Part shown: piece by piece, positions 34,863-47,693 of the stretch | How positions within the stretch are numbered: the first letter of the stretch is position 1 | How the letters are laid out: each line of letters starts with the position of its first letter | Source of the DNA: Microbotryum silenes-acaulis | Lineage: Eukaryota; Basidiomycota; Microbotryomycetes; Microbotryales; Microbotryaceae | DNA: 64,000 nucleotides | Reading direction: 5' to 3' | Assembly (NCBI GenBank): GCA_003665825.1 | Contig: QPFY01000028.1 | Coordinates: 1-64,000, forward strand | Notes under the pieces: generated by a model | Told to the model about the DNA's origin: nothing | Databases searched by the model: none | The model's input: only the letters and a program-made list of their open reading frames with translations | Translations under genes and position numbers: made by a program

Positions 34863-36730
34863 CTAGCCGTTCTCCTTTTGTTGCACCGCCTCCTGTCGGA
34901 CGGACGTACGTAGGGCGGCACGCGAACTTTAGTGTGGGCGCGGAAGGTTTTGCGAGGGCCGGAAGAGTGGGTATGCACTCACGAGAACTAGACGTTGAAA
35001 GTCGGCGACGGGTTGACAAGTCGTAATCACGGCCATGCATTGTGCTTGGAATGTCGAGTCCGTGGTCGAGACCTTGGGTCGGGTCGTCGTGGGAGAGGCG
35101 TCAGCGTCATAGAACAGGGACACGACCGCGCGGTAGAGGAAGCTGATCGAGCAGGTGGCCCAGCCAGTCAGCGCCATGTTTGCTAACGGCAGGGGGGCTG
35201 CGAGGTAGTGAGTCAAGGGACGTACGTCGAACAGTCGAAAGTTCCATTGGGGCAGTACTTGGGGCAGAAGAATCGTTCGGCTGCTTTGTTGGCCAGGGTG
35301 GTGGCAAAGCCGCTGAGGTGGAGCCAAAAGTCCCTCTTGGTGTCTTCGAATCCCCTCTCCACGACAGTCCGTTCGACGAGGCGCTGCGGATCAATCGAGG
35401 CGCGAACTGTGTAAGCTTGCAGGGAGCTCCGCAACTCGGCTATGCGGTGACTGACCAGAAAAGACCACCATGCCAGGTGCTCGTCCGTGTAAGTTGTTCC
35501 CGAGTCCTTGTACCATGCCCGCAGTGCTTGAAGCATGTCGACTTCCTTTCGCTGTACTCGGCCAATCTGATTGTGCAAATGGGTGCGTTCAACCCCCTCA
35601 AGGGTTCCAAGGTCAGTACAATGGCGAGAGCGAGGTAGAATGCAAGGCACGTACGAGCTTGTGCAGGTCGGAACGGGCCGTCGCGAGTGCAGTCGAGAAA
35701 ATCGACAGGGCCTCGGTCTGGAACTCAAGATTGGAGTCCCAGACGCCGCGCGTGACCGTGCCGAATCGAAGCAATGCCTCCTGCGAGCGAGCGTGTCTCG
35801 TTAGCGGCGGTCGACACGTTGGTTAGAGGGACGCAGAGGAGAGACCTTACTGCGAAGATCGGCGCTGCATCCCGGTGGCACAGAAGGAACGGGGTGGCCA
35901 CAAAGATCTTGGCCGGTATCGCCGCTTTGCGCTGTCGCCAACGTTCGAATGTTCGCAAGATAGTCAGTCTCCTTCTTCCCGAATACAGCGATTCTGCCAT
36001 TTGCGAAAAGGATGCACGAACCTTGAGATCAGTCACACTCAACTTGACCGATGCTTCCTTCAACTTGGCCACTTCCTCCTTCAACTTGACCACTTCCTCC
36101 AAAATAGCCTCGCTGCTGCGTGCCTGAGAGATAAGGTAGCGAAGGAAACCGGGTCGCTCCATGATGTCCGGATCCTCGAACAATGCCTGGCGGACAAAAT
36201 ACCGATAGCCAGAGAATCTCACATGAGTAGCCGCACAAATAGTCTCCACATAGTCTACAAACCCACTCACTTGAGCACTTTGCACAACATGTGGCGTTGC
36301 GGGAATGCCCATGGCCGCGAAGATGGCGCCGGGGTCGTTCTCGGGCGGCCTAAACGAGCCGATCGCCCTTCCCTGTGGCATGAGGTCGACCCGTGTCAAT
36401 GCAGGGTTTAAGATCGCAGTCAACTAGAGGCCTCTGAGGTGTTAGCTGACCTGTCCGGTGCGGGGGGGGGGGCAGCACTCAGCCTCCGCACGAGGCAGCA
36501 CCATTCCAATCACGTCACGGACGTACCGGTGTCGGATACGTATCCTGCTCCCACATACCCTGCTCGCTCCCTAGCTCCGTACTGTCCACCCCTTGCTCGT
36601 CTGTTGAATCCAGGAAGGAATATTTGGCCAACGCGGGGGCGGAGACGGCGTCGTGCTCGTGGCCCAGCCTGGGGACTTTCGCTCGGTGTTTTCTCGAAGC
36701 GGCATGCTTGATTGCATTGCTTCTCCTCAT
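34863..36730 (-). CDS. Lineage-specific protein with coiled coil, unrecognised
   Basis: A minus-strand gene of about eight exons, roughly 480 residues. It starts at ATG 36730 (MRRSNAIKHAASRKHRAK), splices with phase 0 into LTAILNPALTRVDLMPQG, then to ALFEDPDIMERPGFLRYLI with a short heptad helix (EEVVKLKEEVAKLKEASVKL). Downstream pieces are EALLRFGTVTRGVWDSNLEF, IGRVQRKEVDMLQALRAWYK with FLVSHRIAELRSSLQAYTVR, and ERTVVERGFEDTKRDFWLHL. A hydrophobic stretch (ALTGWATCSISFLYRAVVSL) and a final mini-exon EAVQQKENG end at 34863. One junction (about 35,190-35,220) would need a 35-nt intron. The mostly helical content suggests a scaffold. No family is recognised. Confidence 0.55.
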
Positions 36731-37824
36731 ACGCCCCGAGCCACAGTATTTGCACGCGAACCCGATGGCTGATCGAACGGAAGAAGTTTGGATGACGAAG
36801 TCTGGGTGGGTTTGGCCCAGCCCGGCGCGCCTGACACGAGTCAGCCTTGCTGCGACCCCGTTTTTGCGTATGGTACTATATCAAGGGTTTGTTCAGGCGC
36901 TGACCTTTTTCGAGGATGACACCTGGGTCCATGATTAAGGACGCGCCCCCCGGAATCTGGTGCACTGAGGACGGACACGACACACGGCGGAAGGCGGAAG
37001 GCGGAAGGAGGACCAGGTGTGGGGTGTCTCGCCGAAGTGAGCCGCGCCGGCCGACTCAGCTGCCTGGCAGACTCCTGGCAGTGCCTGGAAGTGCCTGGAG
37101 TTGCCTGGCGGAGTTTAACTCGGCCAAGCGGCCCTCCGTCGCAGTGGTCAGTGGTCACTCGTCACCGAAACGCACCCAGGGGCCACGAATTTCGGCTCCG
37201 GACGTATCGTGCTCCCAAAATGTCTCATCGCCGAGAGTCCCAGACCGCCAGTGCCAGTGGACCAATGAGACTATCGGGTGTACCCCGGCCGGCGTTTCAG
37301 GACAGTGATCTTAAATTTGGCGGCGCGCTGCCACAAGAAGTCCATGCCGGCCCTATGTTGGTACTACTAACCGCAAAGGCTCTGTAGCGTACCCACGTGG
37401 CCTCCATGAAATTCATTTCTATCGAACGTATGCGGTTCGCCATAGCGTGTCTATAAGATGTCCACCTCGAGCCCATACGGTCCATCTAACGCGCATGCGG
37501 GAAGCTATACATGGGACCTGCGCGGGATTCCACTGGGGCCCGTCCAAGCCCCTACCCCGGAGGCCCGGGCCTTGTGGGATGAGTTCGGGGGATATCGATG
37601 GAGTGGACGCGAAGCTCCGATGGACAAATGGGGTCCATGCCGGACTGCAGGCTGGAGCCCATATGTATACACATAAATCCCAGGCGGAGGCCACAGGAGG
37701 AGGCCACAGGAGCCGGGCGCGCCCATGCGGAGCCCATCAAGTTCGCGCGGCGATGTGTATGGGGAGCTTCGTCGCTCGATTCGTCTAGATTCCAAAACAC
37801 TACAGCTACAAGGAAGACGACCTC
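36731..37824. other. Intergenic region with repetitive, GC-biased block
   Basis: It contains a run of related decamers (TGCCTGGCAG/GTGCCTGGAA units, about 37,060-37,115), a (GGCGGAA)n stretch at about 36,988-37,010, and at 37,680-37,720 a direct repeat GGAGGCCACAGGA. A plus frame 37458-37676 (MSTSSPYGPSNAHAG..., WDEFGGYRWSG) is open but short and low-confidence. No promoter element is recognised. Confidence 0.45.
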
Positions 37825-40800
37825 TTAGGACATATCCATCGACTCCTCATCCCCCTGATCCTCACCTAGACCATCCTCTTCCTCCTCTTCATCATCCTGT
37901 TCCAAACCCAAACCCATCTCCGCTTCTCTCCCACGTCCATCTCTCCTGCGTAGTTCCCCCACCCTCATCTCCCCTCCAATCCCCTCCGCACCCCCACCAA
38001 TCTTCGGACTTCTCCCCAACAAGACATCCTTCTCCAACTCCTCCACCATCCGATCAATATCCCTCAACGTCCCCTCCCCTAGCCCAGGGAACCCAATCCG
38101 CCCTTGCGAAATCAACCCCGCCGCTTCCTCCAACGCCAAATTCAACAAATCACACACCACGGGATCTCCCGGTGTGATGGATAAGGCTTCATGGTAACGC
38201 GCGATGGCTTCTTGGTAGTGCGAGAGTCGGTGTTCGACCATGCCTAGGGCGGCGTAGGCGGACGAGGAACGAGGTTCGAGGGAGATGACGAGACGGAAGG
38301 AGGTGTGCGCTTCGGCGAGACGACTGAGGGAATGCAGTTGGTTACACGTCAGAGAGAGGTACTTGAACTGTGTATTCAACTACCGGGGACTCACCCTAGC
38401 TTGCGATACGTATGCCCGAGGTTGAGATGTGTTGCTGCCCATGCGTTCGGGGGGGCCTGCACTCGTGCGGCGAGCACCAATGCGCAATTGAAGTGGTTGA
38501 TCGCGTCGGCGTATCTAAAGGGATGAAGGCCTTCCATCAGTGAACAAACGCGGCACAAAGCGCTAGGACCCAAACACTGACCTCCCCATATGAAAGCACG
38601 CCACGCCCAACTCATTATTCGCCAACGGATCCTCCGCGCACATCTTACGTGCAGTGGAGATGTACTCATGCGCCAAAGTCAGATTCATCAAGCCTAAATG
38701 CTGCATTCCAATGAAGAGGAGAGGAAGATGCGAGCCTTGGGAATGACGAAGGGCGGTGGAGTAAGCCGTGATGGCTTGGTCGTGTTCGCCTTCGAAGGCG
38801 TAGGAATGCGCAAAAGCGAGCCAGGCGGGTCCGAAGCGAGAGTCGAGCAAGACCGATTTACTGCGCAAGGCGCAAGATTGAACCCGAGAGAGAGATCAGT
38901 CACCACATGCTCGCACACAAAACCACTGCTGGAGTTGAATAGAGATGTACCCAAAATACCGCCTCGACTCTTCCCACCTCTTGCCGGAGAAGTACCACAG
39001 CCCAACGGCATACCAGCTCGTGCAATCATCCGGCTCGTTATCGACGAGATGATGAGCGTAGAGATACAGCTTGGACCGCAGATGAGGTAGATGGTGCATG
39101 CACGAGAGGTGGATCGGTAATGTCGGTCGATGGGAAGAGTGAATCGACAGAATTCTGTGTGGGAAAGAAGTAGCGTGGGTGAGTGAACGAGAATAAGGTG
39201 CATCACCGTTCATACGCACTTTGAGGTGAGCTTGTAGCATTCCGCAAAGCGGAGGCTGGTATAGAGCTCGTCGACGAGACTGAACATGACATCGGGGTCA
39301 TCGCCCAGACCAAACTCGTGTGTGAGGCGTTGCCGCGCCGTCGCCATCTCCTCATGATGAGTCATCTGCAGCGGACGAGAACTGTATCAGCGATGCGCAG
39401 GACGGCCGATTGGGGCCCCATCGCCTACCTTCTTCAATCGCACGGTGTACATTAACTGAATAAAGTCGGCGTCGTCTTCGGTTTGAGCAGTATACGGCAA
39501 GCCTTGTATGAACTCCCATTCTGCATAGTAGATTCGTCGACGCCACTCAAATCAGAGCCAGTTGCTTGAAATAGTGTTCCTGTCCCCTTTGGCTCCAACG
39601 CACCTTCAGAATTGGTCATCATCTCGCTCCCCACAAGCACCTGAAAGCTCTCAAAGCATTTCACATCCTTGGTCAAGGCCTCCATGAACGCCTCTTTAGC
39701 AAGATCGGTCGCTCCCAAGTGAAGGTGGATCAATCCCCGAAGATGTGCGGTTGATGCGGTAAGCTGTGAATACCTCAAGTGGCATTATCAGCGTTGATCA
39801 AGACCGAGACATGGGCCCATAGTGAAAACCCACCTTGATCCCATTATCCGCAGCCCCTGCACTCGTGTGATTTCCTTCTTCCTCCTGTTCCAAATCTTTG
39901 TCCAACCCATCCAAGATGAAATTCGACCCGTTCCACCCAACCATCTCCAACGCGTCGTCCCATTTGCCCAATCGGACTTGGCACTGAGCAGCGAGGTACC
40001 GACAAGCCAACGAGGTATCGGTCAATCTCGCCGAGGGAGAACCGGGTCGGATGGAGGTGAGTATGCGTTCGGCTTGTGCGTATTGATGGGTTAGGAAATG
40101 CGTTTGAGCGAGCCAGAAGGCGTCGTCAGGATTGGCTGTGGAAGAAGCAGAAAAAAAGTTAGGGCTCGCTCCCCTCCGAGGTCAGTTTTCTCACTCGAGC
40201 CGGGATGACATTCACCTGTGATGGCCAAGATCTTTGCGCCCCAAAACTCTGCCGTCGAATAGAGATGTTGGGTCATGGCATCGTTGCGCCAATTCCTCAT
40301 TCGGTCGACCCTGGTCCAACGTTCGCCGTCGCCATCCCCTCCCCCTTCCCCGTCTCCTTCGTCCTGGCCATGCTCCCGACCAGCATAACTCGTCTCCCCA
40401 TTCCGCGCGGCCAAATTCGATCCCCTCACATACCTCGTCCTGGCCTTGGCCGTAGGTTTACTAACACTCGTACCGGCGTCACTGGTGCCTTGTGCCTGTC
40501 TTCTCGGACTGAGGGACAATGTACTCCAATGCCGTTGTCGCTTCAGGCCTTGTAATTGCTCGTGACTGAGGTTGTGCGAGGTGTAGCTGGTGGAAAGGTC
40601 AGCTACGGAAGCTGAGGTGGTGGTGTTGGAGGGTAAGAGGGAGTTTCGTCGTGTACGGGATGGGTGTTGGCTTCCTGTGGTGGGCGTCGGGGGTGGAAGG
40701 GTGGAAGTTGAAGCATGTGGGTGTGGGTGAGCGTGCGGCTGAGGGTGTGGGTGTGGGTGCGGGTACGACGAGAAGGACAACGATCGAGAAGGGGAGGATT

Positions 40801-40867
40801 GGCGAGGTCGGACGGAGGAGGAGGATGGCGTCGAATGTGAATGTATGGGTTGAGCCCGTCGTGACAT
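37825..40867 (-). CDS. CDC16: Anaphase-promoting complex subunit 6 (Cdc16/Cut9)
   Basis: A minus-strand TPR protein of several exons, starting at ATG 40867 after a His/Pro-rich disordered N-terminus. The Cut9-type entry motif RMRNWRNDAMTQHLYSTAEF is present, then successive TPRs: PDDAFWLAQTHFLTHQYAQA, LACRYLAAQCQVRLGKWDDA, TAHLRGLIHLHLGATDLAKE, CTSWYAVGLWYFSGKR, FGPAWLAFAHSYAFEGEHDQ, DPLANNELGVACFHMGR, AWAATHLNLGHTYRKLG and SSAYAALGMVEHRLSHYQ. The acidic C-terminus ends at 37825. Cdc16/APC6 is a core TPR scaffold of the APC/C ubiquitin ligase, binding Cdc26 and organising the TPR lobe for mitotic exit. The N-terminal ~200 residues are an extra disordered extension with poly-His/Pro runs. Confidence 0.9.
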
Positions 40868-41085
40868 GATTTGGGCCGTGTTGCAGAGGGCACCTATCGC
40901 GTTGGACGAGAGGGACGGAGTGCAACTCGTCGCGTCTCAAAAAATCACGACGACACGAACGCGTCAAGCGGCGCGACTCACTCGCACGCCGCACGACTCA
41001 TACTTATCCTGCATCTCTGCCTCTCGACTAAGTCCAAACCAATATATATCAACATCAAAAAGCACAGTTTCCTATGTTCCGCCCC

Positions 41086-43282
41086 TCACCTCCTCAAAAA
41101 ACACCTATACACCTCCCCCTCCCCCTCACCACCCACAACAACTTCCACGACCCCGATGCCCACTCCATAAGCTTCCGCGATCCTAGGACCTAGTACTACA
41201 TTCCAGCTCCTTCTCCCTTCCGTCACCGAAGCACCTGGTATAGCAGAACCAGCTTTCTTCCCCTTTGTGATCGTCGTCGGTGTCAAAGGAATCTCCTCGC
41301 AGCGTAATTCAGTCCCCGTTCCTCGAACAAAGACTCGCATCGGTACGTTGCCCGAACTGTCCGGGGAGAGCACGGGTGTGATCTCGACGCGTTCCGTATC
41401 GATAGGGAGGAATAACAAGTGCTGGCGGACTGTCAAGGTTGGGATCAGGAGCAAGGGTTGGGTGGAGGGAGTGTTGGGAGTGGAGGAGGTTCCCGCTGGG
41501 TTGGTCGAGTTGAGGGGTCGGAGCAAGAGATACGAGAGCGCTGTATAAAAGAGAAAACACTTAGATTATGCCGCATTATTGTCAATAGCGAGTAAACACT
41601 CACGAGAGCTCTTCTCCGACCCGTTCACTTTCGCTACCGTTCGATCGACCGAACTTCCCGAGGTCGGCACGACCGAAGAAACCGAAATACCACTCATCAC
41701 GACCGGAAGGGCGGGCAAGACGCCATTCCCGTTGAAGGGCATTGGTGACCCGAAAGCCGAGTTGACCATCGCTGCGGGTGGCTCGACGGACGCTGCAGCG
41801 CTGGAAAACGGTGATCCTGCACTTGCTGGCACAGGCGCGGCGGGAGACGGAGCTGCCGGAGGTAGAGATACCGACATGGGCATCGGGACGGGTAAGGGTC
41901 CAGGTGGTCGACCATAGTGAATCGGGGTCAACTCCTGCCCAGGAGGTAAGGCCCGTTCTCCCTCCTCATCCCGATCATCATCTTCGCTTGACGCATCATC
42001 CTCGATCCCTTCGGGCGGCTCGCTCCCACTCACACCGTGACCCGCGCTCATGCCCCTGCCCCTCCCATCTTTGAACCCATTGATCGACGTCGACGATGAC
42101 GAATGCGACAACCCCTTGGCCCTCAACGCGGCCTCTTTCCGCCTCTTTTGGGTGTTGTACGTTCGGGGCGGTACGAACTCGGGGGGCTGTTCCTTCATCA
42201 CCTCCAATAACTTCAGCTGCAAGTACTTGGCGTCCTTCCAATTCGTCGAACTCTCCTCATTGGAAAGAAGCGCATTGTTCACCAACAAGTCGACGTCGTG
42301 GATAAAAGCCGCGACGTTGGTGTAGATGCGTTTCTCGATCTTGTGACGAATTTGCTCAAAGGCGATGGGTGAAGTGACGAGTTTGTAATAGTCGACCGAT
42401 TCTTTTCGATCGGGAAGGGTCCAGAAGGAACCGGCGTAACGACGACCGAGCGGATCGACGTCTCCGATCATTTCGTCGAATTTGCGTTTGAGCCAGGGGC
42501 GCAAGGTTGGACCTCGTCGGGCGCCACCGGCACCCGATGGTGTCGAGGATGAGGAAGCGAGGGGTGAGGGTTTATACGAGTTGGATGAGATGTGATGTGG
42601 TTCCGATGTTCTCTCGCCGTCGGCATCCTCGTCATCGGTAGGCACGGCTTCACCCGTCCAGCTCGCGAACGTGTCCTTGAGTACTCTCTGTGTGGGGTGA
42701 CCGAAGAAGGGTATATTATTGAGGACTGATCGGCACGTATGAAGAAGTCTCGAGGATGTAGAATAATGACATGGAGTGCCCTTGCATCGAGAAAGATGCT
42801 CGATCCTGGAGCGTTGTACCTCTTGGCGTTGACGAACAACTGGTTGAAATCGTCCTTGATCTCGAGAACGGATCGGTACTCGACTGGGTGGGGAGGCAAT
42901 AGCAGAGGTTGGTCAGCTACATAATACGGTTGAGAACAATACGCAGAGCGACTGACTCTTCTCGAGCCTGTCCTTGATAATGGTAAGGTCGATCGGCTTT
43001 TTGATGATTTCGTAATAGTCGGGGTAGTCCGTTCGGGAAGGCAAGCGCATGAAATCGAGGTGGATCGGTCGAGTCGGTCTGGAGGTTCAACTTGGGGGAT
43101 GAGTATAGGCGAAACAAAGCTCTTCCTGCAATGTGGAGTCGACTGACTGATACGGGTCATGTTGACTGCAAATCTTGTCGTAGAGGGCCATGCCTCGTTT
43201 CCTGACGTCGAGGAACTCGGAGGGTTCGTTCGCAACGGCGTAAGCCCATCCAGAGGACCATCTCGATCGGGTCTGTCGTCAT
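41086..43282 (-). CDS. Tandem bromodomain protein, RSC4-like chromatin-remodelling subunit
   Basis: Minus-strand gene of several exons. The likely start at 43282 (MTTDPIEM, then a 43-nt intron) joins FLDVRKRGMALYDKICSQHD. Bromodomain 1 follows: HLDFMRLPSRTDYPDYYEII, KKPIDLTIIKDRLE, and EIKDDFNQLFVNAKRYNAPG with the acetyl-lysine-binding Asn. Bromodomain 2 has TLRPWLKRKFDEMI, FWTLPDRKESVDYYKLVTSP, DVDLLVNNALLSN. Then comes a Pro-rich linker and a C-terminal fold ending in VEVVVGGEGEGEVYRCFLRR at 41086. Tandem bromodomains plus this C-terminal domain match Rsc4 of the RSC remodeller (polybromo group), which reads acetylated H3. The N-terminal exon boundary is inferred. Confidence 0.8.
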
Positions 43283-44286
43283 AGAGGAAGTTTTATAAGC
43301 CAATTGCTGCAGGAGACCATCCGCGTCGGACGCAGCGCGGGAAAGGGGTTCGGGGCCTCTAACGCGTGAGCTCGTGTGGTGGGGGGGGGGGGTGAGGCCG
43401 ACAAACAACCGCCGTGTCCTGGCACGCCTCGGCCACTCGGCTTGATCACTGGCAGAGCTGTGCAAGGTTCGAATGCACAGAAACACGTACACACACCAAC
43501 ACGACAACGGTACCAGAGACTTGCCTGGGACTGAGGCTCGGGACTTGGGAGCACGCGACTGCGCTTGCGCGATCCTTCCATGATCAACGACGGATCGACC
43601 CCTCCTCGCGTCTTTCTCCCTCCCGGAGTCGAGCCGTGCATCTGTTTTTGCTTGCACTTGTGAGCCAGGGCGAGAGGAACGAGTCCGTCCGAGGAGTGGG
43701 CTGGGTGCATGCGCGGGGAAAATACAATCGCGGTCCTAATCTAATCTAGTCAGAAACGCGGCATTAGTAACTGGGCCGGATTTGCCCTTGGCCCGCGCGC
43801 GAACGAAAGGAACGAAAGAGCGGCGGAGAAAAAGGTCGGTCGTGGAGGGGTCGTGCGCGCTAATAGCTGGCAAACTGCTGGCAAACGAGAGAGAACGAGA
43901 GCAGTCGGCAAGCTGACACGCCCTTCATTTCCACAACGCTCACCGCTCACCGGCTCACCGCTCGTTCTTGTTCTGCCACCCGCACTCGCACACTCGTCAG
44001 TCCCCCCCCATCCCTCACCCCCCCCCCCCCCACCTCTCAACTCGACTGACTACTGTACTGACGCTCTTCACCTGTCTACTCTGCCAGCTCGTGCACGCAC
44101 ATCTCTTTCCCCCCCTTCGCCAGCGCCCGCTCAAAAGTCGCAGTTCGCTTGCTTGCTTGCGTCGTCGCTGCTTCTACCCACTCCATCGTCACACCGCTCC
44201 TCCATCTCTTGATCTCTTTCTACGCTCTACACGCTGCTTGTTCCCCCCTTTCTTTCCGCCCCTCCCCCTCCCCCCGCATTGTGACC
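43283..44286. other. Divergent promoter interval of the RSC4-like and DEF1 genes
   Basis: About 1 kb without a gene. It contains a G13-14 run at about 43,379-43,392, a C10-11 run near 44,020, and a long CT-rich tract ahead of the DEF1 ATG. Confidence 0.6.
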
Positions 44287-47200
44287 ATGTCATCGACCAC
44301 AGCTTCGGCAGCACCACGAGGAAGAGGACGAGGTCGCTCCTCCCACGCCCCGTCCAAGTCGCACCAACAACAGCAACACCAGGTGCAGGTCCAGGATGAC
44401 AATCAAGAGGTCGCCAGGCTGCGTAGCCAGTACAAGTCCCAGCTCGCGACCGCCAAGGAACTCTTCCCCGACTGGTCCGACGAGGACGTGCTCTTTGCGC
44501 TGCAAGAGGCCAACGGCGATGTCGAACTTGCCATCCTCAGGATTACCGAGGGTCGGTCCCCAGAACATCACCTGTAGAGCCGGGTTTTCTTCTTTCTCCA
44601 TCGTTCACTTGGCTGACTTCCCTTTCTCCGTCGCGCGCCAGGCCACGCCGAACAATGGGGTTCCGTCAAGTCGAAAAAGACAAAGAGTCAACCGTCCGCA
44701 GCATCGGCCAACAGCACCAACCGCTCCGTCTTTTCGGCCAATCCATCCGCCGAGAACAGTGGGTGGGGTGCCGAACAGCCCGCGTCGACCCCGGCCGGTC
44801 GAGGAGGATTCGCCGCTCGTGGCGGTCGCGGTGGATTTGGTGCGTCTTGACGAAACGCAGTCATTCGAAGGTCTGCACAAAGCAGACACTGACCACAACA
44901 TCTTTATCGGTTTGCTTCACAGAAGGAGGTGTCCGTGGTGGTCGCGGAGGTCGAGGTGGTGCCAGGGGAGGGCGTGGAGGAGCTGCCGGAGCAAACGGCA
45001 CCCGCAACGCATCCCAGACCAACGGGCAGCCGTCGTCTTCCTTCACCAGCTCGACCCCGGCTTCCTTCGAGACCTTCGAGTCAAATTCGACCCATGCCGC
45101 CCCCGCTGCTTCGACCTCGACCCATGCTGCCACTGCCGCCGCCGCCGCCAAGCCTGCTCTCAAGGTGCCGACCTGGGTCAAGAAGTCAGAGCCCGCTCCC
45201 GAGCCCGTCGTCGAGTCGCAGCCGGAGGCAGAGCCCGCTCAACAAGAGCAGCAACAGGAGACTTTTGCCGAGCCCGCTGCTACAGAAACCGTGACCGGAT
45301 GGGGTGACGTTTCCGCCGCGACGACGGACAAGGCCGATGCTTCGGCCGAAACCGAGTCGACGACCGCTACCGTCGGATGGGGTGATGAGGTTCCGAGCCA
45401 GCCCGCCACCGGTGGATGGTCCGACCGACCCGAGACGCCCGTGGTCAAAAAGTCCAAGGTCATTGCCCCGGGATCCAAGATCTCGTGGGCTCAGATCGCT
45501 CGCCCTCCTTCGCCCCCTAAGCCTGCCCCCGCTCCCGTCGCCGCTCCCGCTCCTACCCCTGTTGCTGCCCCCGCCCCCGCCCAAGCCGCCTCTTCGGAAC
45601 AGAAGCCCGAAGCAGCCGCAGAGCCCGCCTCGGCTCCCGTCATCAATTTGCCCTCGTCGGTCGACTCGACAGAGGCACCCGCCTCGACGACCTCGGGATG
45701 GGCTGCGGCCGAACCCGAACAGCAGGCCTCGGCCCCGGCCCCCGCCGCCGCTCCTTCCGCTTCCCTCGACCCGTGGGGCACCCCGGCTCCTTTGGCCGCC
45801 GGCGAAGGATGGGCCGATGTTGTCGTCGCTTCAAACGAAACTTCGACGAACGCTTCGACCTTCCCCGAGGTCGCGGCCCACCTCCCACCTAACGACCTCA
45901 ACGCCGCTGGACCGATCGAGATCTCGACTTCTGCCCAACAGCAACAACAACAACCCGCTGCTGCCGTGGAGCAGTCGCAACCCCAGGTGTCTGATTCGGT
46001 CGACAACAAGTTCGGCGCCGGACCGCCTGGATTGCCGCCCAAGAGGGCCCAACAAGAGGCCGTCGTCTTGCCCGGCGCGACCTCGTCCGAGCAAGCGCCG
46101 ATCGGCGTTCAGTTCGGTAGCTTGAGCTTGTTTGACGGGCAACCGTCGTTCGGTCAGGAGCATTTGCAGCAACAACAACAGCAGCAAGAACAACAACAAA
46201 AGAGTGAGCCGATTGCGCAACAGCAACCTCAGCAACCAGCTCAACAACAGCTGCAGCAACAAGGGTAAGTTCTTTGGGGCAGTAAGACCGTACTCGGGAA
46301 GATGTCATGAAACTGACGTGTTGTTCGTTGTTTCGTGATCTCAGCTACGGCCAACAATACGCTCAACAAGGTGGCTACGCCGACCAATCGTCGCAAGGTT
46401 ACCAACAGGCGCAGCAACTCGACTCGACCGGTGCCGGTGCCTTCTCGCAGGCCCCGCCCAACCTGTTCGGCCAACAATCCGCTTTCGCTCGTTACCCGAA
46501 CCAATCTTACGGCCTGCCGCAACAGTACCAACAGCCGCAGCAGCAACAACAGCCGCAACAACAGCAACAGCAGCAACCGCAAGCGCCTCAACAACCTTCC
46601 GCCGAGGATGCTTCGAACCCTTACGGTGTTAGCTCGTTCATCAAGAACGACCACTCCGCCGCTTCGCCTTACTTCCAAAACCCGGCGCAACAACCCCACT
46701 CGCCGGCGCCTCAACCTTCGGCCTACGGTGCCTCGCCTTTCAACTCCACTGCCTCGCCGTTCGGTAACGCTCCTCAGCAAGCGCAACAGCAGGCTCAACC
46801 ACCGCAGCAACAGCAGTCCGCGTCGGACTACTTGTCCTTCTACGGTGGTGGTCAGGACGTCTCGCGCATAGGCTTCTACGATGCGTACGCGCAGTACTCG
46901 CAGCAGCAACACCATGCCCAGCAACAACAAGCCCAACCGCCTTCGCAAGGTGTTCAACCCGCGGCCGATCCGACCGCGAACGGCGCTGCGGCCGCGACGA
47001 CCCCTGTTCCTCAGCCACAACAACAGCAGCAACAGCAACAGCATCAGCAAGGTGGCTACGGCCAGATGATGGGTGGTTACGCTGGCGGAACCGGTTACTC
47101 GCCTTACGGCGCGTACGGTGGATACGGCTACCAACAACCCGCGTACGGTTACCAAGCTGGGTTGCCGCAACAAGGTTACGGTTACTACGGCTACGGTGCG

Positions 47201-47434
47201 CAACAGCAGCAACAACAACCTCAGCAACAACAACAGGGTGGTCGAAGGGGTTACAACAACGCTGGTGCGTCGAACCAGTTGCGAGGGTACGGGCAAGGTT
47301 CGTACGGTTACGGAGCGCAACAACCGCAGCAACACCAGATGCAAGGACAACCTCACCACGCCCAAGCCGGTCAACAAGGCGGACAGGCCGGGCCGGGCAA
47401 CTCCAAGGACCTCGATAGTCGGGGGTTCTTTTAG
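44287..47434 (+). CDS. DEF1: Def1-like RNA polymerase II degradation factor (CUE domain, poly-Q)
   Basis: Four exons, 44287-44551, 44642-44839, 44923-46264 and 46345-47434, give 964 residues. An N-terminal CUE domain is clear: QLATAKELFPDWSDEDVLFA and LQEANGDVELAILRITEG. An RGG tract follows (GGVRGGRGGRGGARGG), then repeated Trp-Gly/Asp modules (GWGDVS, VGWGDE, GGWSDRPE, SWAQIARPP), and a Gln-rich C-terminal half with many Q3-Q8 runs and GYG/YG repeats. The same layout is found in fungal Def1 proteins, which recruit Elongin-Cullin to stalled, ubiquitylated Pol II after DNA damage. The Q-rich part acts as a cytosolic retention region that is cut off in yeast. CAG/CAA interruptions keep the tracts from being pure repeats. 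Confidence 0.85.
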
Positions 47435-47693
47435 ATTGACAGGAAACGAGTGAAGAAAGCAGGGAGAGGAGGGAGGGCAAAGAAACTTTGTCGTTCCCCC
47501 CTTTTTTTTCGTAACTCCCCTGTAAATGAGTTTTTCTTCTCTAACTCCACAACGTAGGACGAAGAGGCAAACCCACACAAGCTATCGCTACTCATTTTAT
47601 CACGCCTTGTCAATGTCATGCATTGCAGAAGGAGAGTGCGTCGCAGACGAGAGAGCTTCGTTCAATCATGGACTGGCATTACATAATCGTCCA

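Noticed and set aside
37458..37676. Small gene in the repeat block before APC6
   Set aside because: Both strands are open through this GC-biased block, there is no intron or domain, and the frame contains repeat-derived residues.
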